In this document: positions 50,601 to 59,002 of the stretch, in pieces
Layout of the letters: every line of letters starts with the position of its first letter
Numbering within the stretch: the stretch's first letter is position 1
Assembly (NCBI GenBank): GCA_964572825.1
Contig: CAZNGS010000001.1
Coordinates: 62,001 to 126,000 of the forward strand
DNA from: CAYVBE01 sp964572825
Lineage (GTDB): Bacteria; Planctomycetota; Brocadiia; SM23-32
DNA length: 64,000 nucleotides
Direction of reading: 5' to 3'
Translations under genes and position numbers: made by a program
Notes under the pieces: generated by a model
Database searches by the model: none
Seen by the model: the letters and a program-made list of their open reading frames with translations, nothing else
What the model was told of the DNA's origin: nothing

Positions 50601-51992
50601 ATGGCCCCCGAACCGAACCGACGGCCGAACCTTCTCGTGATCCTGAGCGATCAGTTGCGCCGGCAGGCGCTCGGCTGCTACGGCGACCCGAACGTCTCGA
50701 CGCCGAACATCGACCGCCTGGCCTCGGAGGGCGTGCGGTTCGACGCGGCGTGCTCCACCTGCTCGGTCTGCGTCCCGTTCCGGGTCAGCCTCATGACCGG
50801 GCAGTACGCCCATACGCGGCTCGTGCCTAACCTGACGTGGCGCATGAGCCCCGCAGAGCGCACCCTGGCGGACGAGTTCAACGAGGCCGGCTACCACACG
50901 GTTTACATTGGCAAGTGGCACCTCGAGGGGACGGGCAAGATGCTGCCCGTGCCGCGCTCCCGGCAGGGACGGTGGCAGAAGTGGTTTGGCTTCGAGCTGC
51001 GCAACAGCCACTTCGACACGTTCTACTTCGAGGACGACTATCCCACGCCGCGGCCGCTCGGCAAGTATCAGACCGACGGACTGTTCGAGCTGACCATGGA
51101 TTATCTGGAGGGCTGCGCAGAGGCCGAGGAGCCTTTCTGCTGCGTCCTGAGCGTCGAGCCGCCGCACTTCCCCTACGAGGCTCCCGAGGAGTACATAGCC
51201 AACTGGCGCGACCGCCCGCTGCGACTGCCGCCGTCGTTCCAGACGGAATTGGACTACTACGTGCCCCTCAGTCACTGGTCCGGCGACGCTGACCGCACGG
51301 GGGAGATGAAAAAGGATCGCGTGCGGACCTATTACGCCATGATCGAGAACCTGGACTGGAACGTCGGGCGCATGCTCGATTTCCTGGAGGCCACCGGTCT
51401 GGCCCAGGACACAACGGTCGTTCTCGTGGCGGATCACGGCGAGATGGGCGGCGCGCACGCCCTGCCCACGGCCATGAAGACGTATCCCTTTGAGGAATCT
51501 ATCGCCATTCCGTTCATCGTGCGGGACCGGTCACGCCCCGACCTTGCGGGACGGGTAGTAGCCGACCCCGTGGGCACCGAGGACCTATATCCCACGCTCT
51601 GCGGTCTGGCCGGCATCGAGGCAAAGCAAATCGTGCCCGGAACCGACCTGACAGCGCTGATCCGCCGAGAGCGCGACGGTCTGGACCGAGAAGGCATTCT
51701 GCTGGAGACGGTGCAGGAGTTCCGGAAGCCGGCGGCGTTCTGGCGGCACGCCTTCCGCGGGATGCGGACGCGCCGTTGGAAATACACCGTGCTCTCCGGA
51801 CCGAAAGGCACAGGGCCGTGGCAGTTGTTCAACGTGCGGGAAGATCCCTACGAGATGGACAACATGGTGGGGCTTGCACAGCAGAGGAACCGTGTGCGGC
51901 AACTGCACGAATCACTGCGCCTCAAACTTGCGGAGACCGAGGACCACTTCGTGCTGCCCCCGCTGGAGGAGTGCAGCGAGGCCTATCTCTGA
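50601..51992 (+). CDS. Type I sulfatase
   Basis: 463 residues. The formylglycine motif Cys57-x-Pro59-x-Arg61 lies in CSVCVPFRVSLMTGQYAH; the Cys would be changed to formylglycine by a maturase encoded elsewhere. Metal ligands appear in LLVILSDQLRRQALGCYGDP and further on in VLVADHGEMGGAHALP. It hydrolyses sulfate esters of polysaccharides or other compounds. A signal peptide is not obvious, so it may act in the cytoplasm or periplasm by other means. The divergent BNR_4 gene and the second sulfatase at 54.2 kb support use of sulfated glycans. Confidence 0.92.
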   Translation: MAPEPNRRPNLLVILSDQLRRQALGCYGDPNVSTPNIDRLASEGVRFDAACSTCSVCVPFRVSLMTGQYAHTRLVPNLTWRMSPAERTLADEFNEAGYHTVYIGKWHLEGTGKMLPVPRSRQGRWQKWFGFELRNSHFDTFYFEDDYPTPRPLGKYQTDGLFELTMDYLEGCAEAEEPFCCVLSVEPPHFPYEAPEEYIANWRDRPLRLPPSFQTELDYYVPLSHWSGDADRTGEMKKDRVRTYYAMIENLDWNVGRMLDFLEATGLAQDTTVVLVADHGEMGGAHALPTAMKTYPFEESIAIPFIVRDRSRPDLAGRVVADPVGTEDLYPTLCGLAGIEAKQIVPGTDLTALIRRERDGLDREGILLETVQEFRKPAAFWRHAFRGMRTRRWKYTVLSGPKGTGPWQLFNVREDPYEMDNMVGLAQQRNRVRQLHESLRLKLAETEDHFVLPPLEECSEAYL

Positions 51993-52662
51993 CTCCAGCG
52001 CGTCGCCTGTTCGGTACGTGCAGAACCTGCTTCACGATGACCGCTGACGTGGAACTCGGGAACGAAGCCGAGCATTGGAGCATCTGACAGTTCGGAAATG
52101 CGCCCCGCAGATAGATGGCGGAGTGCTCCCACAGCGTGACCCAACTTACGCAAATAGGCGCCTCTGTTCACCCAAACCGGTACGAACGGGAGGCGGGAGC
52201 GACGAGCTCTGGCAACCAGAACTTATGCCCCTTTTCCTGAGCTCGACTTTCGACAATTGAAGAAGAAAGCCCCCCCGTATGTAGAGTCTCCCCGCGGTAG
52301 AATGGGCGCCCTGTCAGGGCTCAACTGTTCCACGTGCGTACGGCTCCCAAGGCTGTGGCGCGGGCAGACACTCAGGGCGAATTACTTTTTCAACGCTTGC
52401 ATTCTGCCCCGTGCGAACATAAAGTCTGCCACCTCTGAACATTTTCACAATGACACAGCCTGGCGCCAAGAGCCCTGCAGCGTAATGTCGAAAGTCGAGT
52501 TAAGAGTGTGCATGAATAATCCGAGAATATCCGAAACCGGACCTCACGGGAGCGGAATCAGCAGTCAAAGTAGTCGCGGTCGGCCAATACTGACCTCTGT
52601 GCAGCCGCATCGCCCCGCTTTGGACGGTGAAAGGGGCACTCACGGGCATTTTTCATACACAC

Positions 52663-52879
52663 TAAGCGATAGGCCATAAGTCTTTTCCGGTTTCCGAAAC
52701 CCGAGGCACTCGGGGCACCCTGGCCCAACTACCCGGACCAAGGGCAAGGCCGGGCTCCCCAGATCGGAGGTTGGAGCCCCGGTCCGGCGAAACGCCGGAC
52801 CTACCCCAACAGGTAGGCGCGGCGTCCCCGCCGCGCTGGCTGTTTGACAGCCGGAACGCATTTGCCCCAGTTTGCTTAA
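52663..52879. repeat. Dispersed repeat, copy 2 (about 217 bp)
   Basis: Same element as 14075-14287, in the same orientation, with conserved hairpins (GTCCGGCG/CGCCGGAC, GCGCGGCG/CGCCGCGC, GGCTG/CAGCC) and compensating differences such as TTTGGCAGCC against TTTGACAGCC. The start CTAAGCGATA and end GCTTAA match the ends of copy 1. Confidence 0.8.
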
Positions 52880-53042
52880 GGCCGGACAGCGCCCGAAATG
52901 AGCCCGATTATCAAACCAGTCGGAGTTGTCGCATATCGCTGTATGGCAAGAGGATACATTCACAACCCTGGCCACAGTCTGCTCCAGCTGTTCAGGTCGG
53001 CGGTCGCTTGCCGCGATCGGTCGGCTGTGGTACGGTTGCAGG

Positions 53043-53062
53043 GTCGCCGGAATACCGGCGAC
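53043..53062. promoter_or_regulatory. Palindrome before the dehydrogenase gene
   Basis: GTCGCCGG and CCGGCGAC separated by AATA, a perfect 8-bp palindrome 33 bases before the ATG. It could be an operator or a hairpin in the leader. GGTCGCC/GGCGACC occurs again at 58325-58342. Confidence 0.4.
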
Positions 53063-53094
53063 GGATCGAAATGACTCCAATGAGGTGATTTGAC

Positions 53095-54126
53095 ATGGAC
53101 GTGGTGCGGCTCGGTATCGTGGGTTTCGGCGGCATGGGACGGGGCATCCTGCGGCGCTCGGAGGAGCTGGATCAGGTGGAGGCGACGGCGGTCGTGGATA
53201 CGCAGCCGGAGCGGCGCGAGGAGGCGGTCGGCGAGCACGGCCTGGAGGCGTTCGAGTCGGCCGGGGAGCTCATCGACGCGGTCGTGGCGGACGCGGTTTA
53301 CGTGGCGACGCCCAACAAGTTCCACGCACCCCTGAGCATCGAGTGCCTGCGGGGCGGCCTGCACGTGTTCTGCGAGAAGCCGATGGCCATGAACGCCGCC
53401 GAGGGAGAGCAGATGATCTCCGCGGCGCGAGAGGCCGACCGCAAGCTGACGATCAACCTTTCCTACCGCGCCAACAGCTCGGCCAGGGCCCTGAAGGGCG
53501 CCGTGGACGAGGGGCTGCTGGGAGACGTGTATTTCGCGCGGACGCGCTGGATACGCAACCGCGGCATCCCGGGTATGCGGGGCTGGTTCGTGCGCAAGGA
53601 CATGGCGGGAGGCGGTCCACTGATCGACCTGGGCGTGCACCGCATCGACCTGGCGCTGTGGCTGATGGGCCATCCCGAGCCGGCCTCCGTGACCGGGGTG
53701 ACTTACGACACGCTGGGCAGGCAGCTGGCGGCCGAGCAGGGGCAGGAGTACACGGTGGAGGACCTGGCGGCGGGGTTCGTGCGCTTCACGAATGGAGCCG
53801 CCCTTTCGCTGGTGGCATCCTGGGCGACCAACAGCGAGTGGCGCGAGGACATGAGCACGCAGGTGTACGGAACCAGGGCGGGGGCCGCGCACCGTTCGGT
53901 CGGCGGCGGCTACAACTTCGAAGCGCGGCTGTGGGGCGAGCTCGGGGGTACGTTCTCCGAGACGACCCTGCATCCCCGCTCCGGCCGGGGCCACCTGGAA
54001 GCGTTCGCGGACTCCATCCTGACGGACGCGCCGGTGCCGGTGGACCCGGAGGATGCCCTGCGGGTTCAACGGATCATCGACGGACTCTACGAGAGTGCGG
54101 CAACCGGGCAGGAGGTGAAGCTTTGA
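53095..54126 (+). CDS. Gfo/Idh/MocA family oxidoreductase
   Basis: 343 residues. The NAD-binding Rossmann loop is RLGIVGFGGMGRGILRRS. The Lys of the catalytic motif is in FCEKPMAMN, and the sugar-binding half shows GGGPLIDLGVHRIDLALWLMG. These enzymes oxidise or epimerise sugars and sugar alcohols using NAD(P). GAGGTGA lies well placed before the ATG. It converges with the second sulfatase gene and probably handles sugars released by the surrounding glycan enzymes. The exact substrate is unknown. Confidence 0.92.
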   Translation: MDVVRLGIVGFGGMGRGILRRSEELDQVEATAVVDTQPERREEAVGEHGLEAFESAGELIDAVVADAVYVATPNKFHAPLSIECLRGGLHVFCEKPMAMNAAEGEQMISAAREADRKLTINLSYRANSSARALKGAVDEGLLGDVYFARTRWIRNRGIPGMRGWFVRKDMAGGGPLIDLGVHRIDLALWLMGHPEPASVTGVTYDTLGRQLAAEQGQEYTVEDLAAGFVRFTNGAALSLVASWATNSEWREDMSTQVYGTRAGAAHRSVGGGYNFEARLWGELGGTFSETTLHPRSGRGHLEAFADSILTDAPVPVDPEDALRVQRIIDGLYESAATGQEVKL

Positions 54127-54156
54127 AGGAACAGAAGACCGGAAGAGACGCGGCGC

Positions 54157-55656
54157 TCAAGCCCAGGCGAGACGGGGCAGCAGGACGCCGTCCTTTTCCA
54201 TCTCGGCCCAGATAAAGCGTTTGACCAGATCGGCGCGCCTGGCCCGGTGGGCCGGGTCGCGCCAGAGGTTCTGGTACTGCTCCGGGTCGGCCTCCAGGTT
54301 GTAGAGCTCCCCGTAGTCGCGCCGGTGGTAGAGGACCAGCTTCCAGCCACCGTGGAGGAATGTCTTCTGCATGAAAGGCCCTTCGGTGGGCCGGTATTCG
54401 CAGAGGGCCCAGTCGCGTGCGGAACCTTTGGCGTTGCGCCAGGCCTCGCTCTGGTCCACGCCCTGGAGACCGGGGGATGCCGGCAGATCGAGGGCGGCCA
54501 GGCTGGTGCGCCCGATATCGACCAGGCTCTGGTAGGCGCTGCTGCGCTCGCCCGCCGTCTTGCACTGAGGGTGGCGCACGATGAAGGGGATGCGCTGGGC
54601 GTCTTCGTAGGCCGGCAGCCCCTTCCACCAAAGGCCGTGGTTGCCCAGGTAGTCGCCGTGATCGGTGGTGTAGACCACGATGGTGTCATCGAGCAGACCG
54701 CTCTCCTCCAGGTGGTCGAGGATGCGGCCGATGTGGTGATCCATCAGGCTGACCATGCCGTAATAGCAGGCGATGAGCTCGCGGGTGTTGCGTTCGTCCA
54801 TGAAGGAGATGCCGCGGAAGCAGTACCAGGGCTTGTGGTCGTCGAGGTCCGGATCGCCCAGTTTGTCCCGGGCCTCGTAGACGGGCCGATAGAACGGAGG
54901 TTTGCCGTCGAACTCGCCCTCGCGGTGGCGATGGTCGGGCATGTCTTCGGGGCTGTACATACTGGCCCACGGTTCCGGGACCACACAGGGGTTGTGGGGG
55001 TCCTGGAAGCTGGACCAGATGAAGAACGGTTTGCCGGAGTCCCGGCCACGGTCGATGGCCGCGATGGTGCGGTCCGCCGTCCAGCGGGAGTTGTGGTATT
55101 TGGCCGGCAGGCTCCAGGTTCCCCAATCGGTGTACTGGCCCGTGCCGAAGTGATCCCCGAGGTCAATGCCCTGCTCTTTGAGCCACAGGCCATAGTGCAT
55201 GGAGCCCGCGTTGCGCTCATTGGTGTGCGCGATGGCGAGCTCCGCGTGCTCGAACCCGTAATAGGGCCCCGACCACCGGCGGAAGAAGTCGAAGTCAAAG
55301 ATGTGCGGGGGAGCCTCGAAGCTGCCGTTGTCGCCGATCGGCTCGTTGGTGCAGGGCTGGAAGTGGGCCTTTCCCACCAGAGCCGTGAAGCATCCGGCGG
55401 CGGACATCGCAGCGGGGACCGTGGGATAGCCCTCCGGCAGCGCCGTGCCAATGGTGTAACACCCGTGCCGGCCTGGGTAATGCCCCGTCAGAATGGAGAC
55501 GCGGGCCGGGGTGCAGACGGGGTTGCAGGTGTAGGCCCGGTCGAACACGATGCCCTGGGCGGCCAGCCGGTCGAGCGACGGGGTCTTCAGCACTTCGTTG
55601 TTGCAGCCGATGGCGTCCCAGCGGTGCTGATCACTCGTGATGAGGAGGACGTTCAT
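54157..55656 (-). CDS. Type I sulfatase, second copy
   Basis: 499 residues. The formylglycine motif Cys48-x-Pro50-x-Arg52 is in CNPVCTPARVSILTGHYPG. The N-terminal metal site is VLLITSDQHRWDAIGCNNE and a later site is VYTTDHGDYLGNHG. No signal peptide is visible. It is the last gene of a minus-strand run of SDR, enolase, small exported protein and sulfatase. That order fits breakdown of a sulfated uronate- or sugar-acid-containing glycan, with the exact sulfate ester unknown. Confidence 0.92.
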   Translation of the reverse strand: MNVLLITSDQHRWDAIGCNNEVLKTPSLDRLAAQGIVFDRAYTCNPVCTPARVSILTGHYPGRHGCYTIGTALPEGYPTVPAAMSAAGCFTALVGKAHFQPCTNEPIGDNGSFEAPPHIFDFDFFRRWSGPYYGFEHAELAIAHTNERNAGSMHYGLWLKEQGIDLGDHFGTGQYTDWGTWSLPAKYHNSRWTADRTIAAIDRGRDSGKPFFIWSSFQDPHNPCVVPEPWASMYSPEDMPDHRHREGEFDGKPPFYRPVYEARDKLGDPDLDDHKPWYCFRGISFMDERNTRELIACYYGMVSLMDHHIGRILDHLEESGLLDDTIVVYTTDHGDYLGNHGLWWKGLPAYEDAQRIPFIVRHPQCKTAGERSSAYQSLVDIGRTSLAALDLPASPGLQGVDQSEAWRNAKGSARDWALCEYRPTEGPFMQKTFLHGGWKLVLYHRRDYGELYNLEADPEQYQNLWRDPAHRARRADLVKRFIWAEMEKDGVLLPRLAWA

Positions 55657-55701
55657 GGTGGATTATTCGAGCGCTTTCTGCTTATGCGTCGTGACGAGTC
55701 T

Positions 55702-56064
55702 CTATTCGATTTCCCACAGGTATCCATGCATGCCAAACGGGGCCAGGACAGTTTCGTAACCGCTGGCGGGTCCGTCAATGCGTTCGCGGTGAAGCGCTAC
55801 CTGCGGCGTCGGATGGGTCCATTCGTTTGTGGCTGCAAAGTCGTCCGCCGTCAGATGGTAGGCCCGTGCTGAATCGTCCCTGACCCGGCCGGCGAACCGG
55901 CGCTGCACCGGCAGCGCCTGCTCCACAAGCACCTGATCGGTGATCGTCACAATGGTGGCGGGCTCACTGGACGTGGCGGCGCGCGCGTCTACCAGGAGGC
56001 AGATCCAGAGCGCCAGCAGAACGCCGACTGCCGCGAGTTTCGGCCACCATCGTGGGCAATTCAC
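55702..56064 (-). CDS. Small exported protein, possibly a fragment
   Basis: 120 residues. The N-terminal 29 residues are a signal peptide (LAAVGVLLALWICLLVDARA). The mature part (about 90 residues) reads as strands: ATIVTITDQVLVEQALPVQR, GYETVLAPFGMHGYLWEIE at the end. No family is recognised. It could be the first piece of a larger exported protein lost after a stop codon, or a small carbohydrate-binding accessory. It lies 29 bases after the enolase gene and 45 before the sulfatase gene in one run. Confidence 0.5.
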   Translation of the reverse strand: MNCPRWWPKLAAVGVLLALWICLLVDARAATSSEPATIVTITDQVLVEQALPVQRRFAGRVRDDSARAYHLTADDFAATNEWTHPTPQVALHRERIDGPASGYETVLAPFGMHGYLWEIE

Positions 56065-56093
56065 ATCATCTCTCCGCTCTCAGCTTCCCCGAT

Positions 56094-57305
56094 TCACGGC
56101 CGTCCGAGCCCGCCGTCGGGCCGGCGAGTGGTGGTCCATTCGGCGTCTTTCTCGTCGCAGGGGAACTCCCTGGCCATGTCCGCGTCGAAATCGATGCCGA
56201 GGCCCGAACGCTGGTTGACGTAGATCGATCCGTCCCGGACTTCGGGCAACCCCGGGAACATCTCGTGCTCGACCTCGGTCCGCTCGGCCCACTCCTGGAT
56301 GCCGAAGTTGTGCAGGGCCAGGTCCAGATGCACGTTGACCGCCATGCCCACCGGCGAGACATCTCCCGGCCCGTGCCACGCGGTGCGGATGCCGAACGCA
56401 TCGCACAGATGCGCGAGCTTGAGTGCCGGGGTGACCCCGCCGATCTGGGAGATGTGCACCCGGATGAAGTCGAACAGGCGTTCCGCGATGAACGGCGTCA
56501 TCTCCTGCGGGTTGTTGAACAGCTCCCCCATGGCAATCGGCACCGCCGTCTGGCTGCGCAGCATCCGGAGCCACTGCAGGTCCTCGGGCGCCACAAGGTC
56601 TTCCAGGAAGAACAATCGGTAGGGCTCCAGCGTCCGCGCGAGCCGGACCGCGTCGATGGGCGCCAGCCGCTCGTGAACGTCGTAGAGGAGCTCCACCTTG
56701 TCCCCCAGTTCGCCTCGCAGGTACGCGAACAGTTCGGGAATCCGGCGCAGCTTCTCCTGCGGGTCGTAGTAGGCACCCGGCGCGCCGCCGGGGGGTCGTT
56801 TGATCGTCCCTCCCTCGACCCCGGCATACCCTCCGAGCTGGCAGCGGATGTGGTCGTAACCTTTCTCCATCCACCCCCTGGCGCTTTCCGCGACCTCCTG
56901 CGGCGAGTTGCCGTTGGCATGGCAATACGCGGTGGCCGCGGGGCGGCACCTGCCACCCCACAGTTCGTAGCACGGCATGCCGGCCAGCTTGCCCTTAATG
57001 TCCCACAGGGCCATGTCGATGCCGCTGACGGCGTTGTTGAGCACCGGCCCGTTGCGCCAGTATCCGGAGACCATCATGCTCTGCCACAGGTCCTCGATCG
57101 GGCGGGGGTCCTTGCCGGTGACAAACGGGCCGAGGTGGTGCTCCACGGCGGCCTTCACGGCCCGGTGGCGCTGGGTGAAGGTGGCGCACCCGAGACCGTA
57201 GAGTCCCGGCTCGTTGGTGCGGACCTTGACCACCGTCAGCCGGCAGCGCACGTTGCGGGGCTGGGTCAGGTAGACCTCCACGCCATCTATCCGCAGGTCT
57301 TTCAA
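56094..57305 (-). CDS. Enolase-superfamily mannonate dehydratase-like protein (ManD/RspA type)
   Basis: 403 residues. It shows the N-terminal enolase cap and a barrel with LLYDVHERLAPIDAV, where Asp and His lie two residues apart as in ManD, then FFLEDLVAPED, MGELFNNPQEMTPF and TAWHGPGDVSPVG near the C-terminus. These are metal ligands (Asp, Glu, Glu) and catalytic bases of D-mannonate dehydratases and relatives, which dehydrate sugar acids to 2-keto-3-deoxy acids. It starts 30 bases after the SDR gene. Other sugar acids are possible; ManD-like proteins vary in activity. Confidence 0.85.
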   Translation of the reverse strand: MKDLRIDGVEVYLTQPRNVRCRLTVVKVRTNEPGLYGLGCATFTQRHRAVKAAVEHHLGPFVTGKDPRPIEDLWQSMMVSGYWRNGPVLNNAVSGIDMALWDIKGKLAGMPCYELWGGRCRPAATAYCHANGNSPQEVAESARGWMEKGYDHIRCQLGGYAGVEGGTIKRPPGGAPGAYYDPQEKLRRIPELFAYLRGELGDKVELLYDVHERLAPIDAVRLARTLEPYRLFFLEDLVAPEDLQWLRMLRSQTAVPIAMGELFNNPQEMTPFIAERLFDFIRVHISQIGGVTPALKLAHLCDAFGIRTAWHGPGDVSPVGMAVNVHLDLALHNFGIQEWAERTEVEHEMFPGLPEVRDGSIYVNQRSGLGIDFDADMAREFPCDEKDAEWTTTRRPDGGLGRP

Positions 57306-57335
57306 TGCTCCGTATCCTCCCGTGCACTCGGCACA

Positions 57336-58163
57336 TCAGATGAAGACGCCCGGAGGCGTGAGCTGGGCCGTCAGGCCGCCGTCCACGTAGATGATCTGCC
57401 CCGTGATGTAGGCCCCGGCGTCGGACGCCAGGAAAGCTACAGCACCGCCGATCTCCTCCGGGCGGCCGAATCGAGCCAGGGGCACGCCCTCTTCGACCTC
57501 CCGGCGGTGCTGCTGGCCCCGTGGGCTCCTGCGCCGCGTCCTCTCGGTGGCGCCGGGCGCAACCGCGTTTACCCGAATGCCATGAGGGGCAAGATCAACG
57601 GCCATCGAACGCGTCAGGGCGTCGATAGCACCCTTGGAGGCATCGTAGCCGGCCTTGCGCCGGTGGGCGCGCAGGCCACCCACCGAGGAAATGTTGACGA
57701 TGTTGCCACCCCCACGCTCCGCCATATGGCGCGCCACGCGCAGGCTCAGCTCGTAAACGATGCGAACATTCAGCTCGAAAGAGCGCCGATAGGTCTCCGC
57801 GTCCAGCTCGAGGAACGCACTGGAACGGAGCATGGCGGCATTGTTCACCAGCAGATCGATCTCTGAGTAGCGCTCCACGGCCGCTTCGAACACGGCTTCG
57901 GCGCCTTGCGCAGTCGCCAGGTCAGCGGTGACCCACTGGCATTCGATGTTCCGGGACCCCAGTTCATCGGCGAATGCCTGTCCTTTCTCCGTCGATCGTG
58001 CGGCGAGCGTAAGCTTCATGCCCTGCCGCCCCAGGAACTCCGCGATACCGCAGCCGATCCCTCGGCTCGCCCCCGTGACCACGGCCGACCCGCCCGCCAG
58101 GTCCGGAAACCGGGCGGAAACGAGGTTGGTTTCGGGATACCACTCTTGCCGGTCAGACATCAT
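57336..58163 (-). CDS. Short-chain dehydrogenase/reductase (SDR)
   Basis: 275 residues. The NAD(P) loop is AVVTGASRGIGCGIAEFLG near residue 30, the NNAAM motif follows, and the catalytic Ser, Tyr and Lys are in VNISSVGGL and YDASKGAIDAL. The C-terminus ITGQIIYVDGGLTAQ is typical of classical SDRs of the 2-deoxygluconate or glucose dehydrogenase type. It probably oxidises or reduces a sugar or sugar acid before the dehydratase that follows. The ATG at 58163 is preceded by AAAGGA at seven bases; a promoter candidate lies upstream. It is the first gene of a four-gene run. Confidence 0.9.
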   Translation of the reverse strand: MMSDRQEWYPETNLVSARFPDLAGGSAVVTGASRGIGCGIAEFLGRQGMKLTLAARSTEKGQAFADELGSRNIECQWVTADLATAQGAEAVFEAAVERYSEIDLLVNNAAMLRSSAFLELDAETYRRSFELNVRIVYELSLRVARHMAERGGGNIVNISSVGGLRAHRRKAGYDASKGAIDALTRSMAVDLAPHGIRVNAVAPGATERTRRRSPRGQQHRREVEEGVPLARFGRPEEIGGAVAFLASDAGAYITGQIIYVDGGLTAQLTPPGVFI

Positions 58164-58203
58164 GTTCGGTCCTTTCTCGTGCGCGCGGCGTGTGGAAACA
58201 AAA

Positions 58204-58232
58204 AGTATAGTCGTTGCGTTGGCGGTCCGCAA
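58204..58232 (-). promoter_or_regulatory. Candidate promoter of the SDR-enolase-sulfatase operon
   Basis: Minus-strand TTGCGG (58232-58227, 3 of 6), a 17-base spacer, then TATACT (58209-58204, 5 of 6), about 40 bases before the start. Confidence 0.4.
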
Positions 58233-58288
58233 AGCGCGGCAGGCCACCTCCATCACCTCAAAACCGTTCAGAAGAAGTGCGGTTTCGG

Positions 58289-58317
58289 TTGGGGTCGGCG
58301 TATGAGGGTGTTACAAT
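58289..58317 (+). promoter_or_regulatory. Candidate promoter of the thioredoxin-like gene
   Basis: TTGGGG at 58289-58294, a 17-base spacer, then TACAAT at 58312-58317 (5 of 6). The gene starts 70 bases downstream. Confidence 0.4.
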
Positions 58318-58324
58318 CATCATT

Positions 58325-58342
58325 GGTCGCCTTTTGGCGACC
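58325..58342. promoter_or_regulatory. Palindrome in the leader of the thioredoxin-like gene
   Basis: GGTCGCC and GGCGACC around TTTT, a perfect 7-bp hairpin just after the predicted transcription start. It may be an operator or an attenuating structure. Confidence 0.35.
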
Positions 58343-58386
58343 GCGGATTCGCTCTGGGGGCTTTTGCTGGGAAGGAGATGAATACC

Positions 58387-58965
58387 ATGGTCGAGACTCC
58401 GTCGACGATGCTGCCGCTGGGCACCAAGGCGCCCCATTTCAGCCTGCCTGACACCAAGGGCGACGTGGTGAGCCTGGACGACTTCGAGGACGCGCCGGCG
58501 CTCCTGGTGGTCTTCATGTGCAACCACTGCCCGTACGTGAAACACGTGCGGGAGGGCCTGGTGGAGCTGACACGCGAATATATGGACAGGGGCGTAGCCG
58601 TCGTGGCCATCAACTCGAACGACGTGGAGGCATTTCCGGCCGACAGCCCGGAGCGCATGCGGGAGGAGGCCGAGAAGTACGGCTATCCATTCCCCTATCT
58701 CTACGACGAGACCCAGGAGGTGGCCAAAGCCTATCGCGCCGCGTGCACGCCGGACTTCTACGTGTTCGATGAAGGCCGCAAACTGGTCTATCGGGGTCAG
58801 ATGGACGGGAGCCGCCCGGGGAACGCCGTGCCCGTCACCGGCGAAGACCTGCGCGCCGCGCTGGACGCCGTCCTCGAAGACCGCCCCGTCCCGGGCGACC
58901 AAAAGCCCAGCATGGGCTGCAACATCAAGTGGAAGGCGGGCCAGGAGCCGGGCTATTTCGGATAA
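58387..58965 (+). CDS. Thioredoxin-like/AhpC-TSA family redox protein
   Basis: 192 residues. The active-site CxxC is in VVFMCNHCPYVKHVREGL near residue 45, with the N-terminal LPLGTKAPHFSLPDTKGD typical of peroxiredoxin-like and TlpA-like folds, then CTPDFYVFDEGRKLVYRGQ with the cis-Pro region. No signal peptide is seen, so it works in the cytoplasm. The ATG at 58387 follows AAGGAG at nine bases; an ATG at 58378 is too close to it. Thiol peroxidase or disulfide reductase activity is likely; the partner is unknown. Confidence 0.88.
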   Translation: MVETPSTMLPLGTKAPHFSLPDTKGDVVSLDDFEDAPALLVVFMCNHCPYVKHVREGLVELTREYMDRGVAVVAINSNDVEAFPADSPERMREEAEKYGYPFPYLYDETQEVAKAYRAACTPDFYVFDEGRKLVYRGQMDGSRPGNAVPVTGEDLRAALDAVLEDRPVPGDQKPSMGCNIKWKAGQEPGYFG

Positions 58966-59002
58966 CCCGGGATAGGCTCGATCCCGAGGCCGCCGATGGT
59001 CC

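Larger units (their letters stand above)
51993..53094. other. 1.1-kb gene-free stretch
   Basis: No coding sequence with start signal or family similarity was found on either strand. It holds dispersed repeat copy 2 (52663-52879) and a palindrome at 53043-53062. Two longer open frames (52257-52679 plus, 52640-53080 minus) are judged chance because they cross the repeat and have unlikely composition. Confidence 0.6.

Noticed and set aside
52257..53080. Open frames of about 140 residues on both strands in the 1.1-kb gap
   Set aside because: They run across the dispersed repeat, have low-complexity composition and lack start signals.
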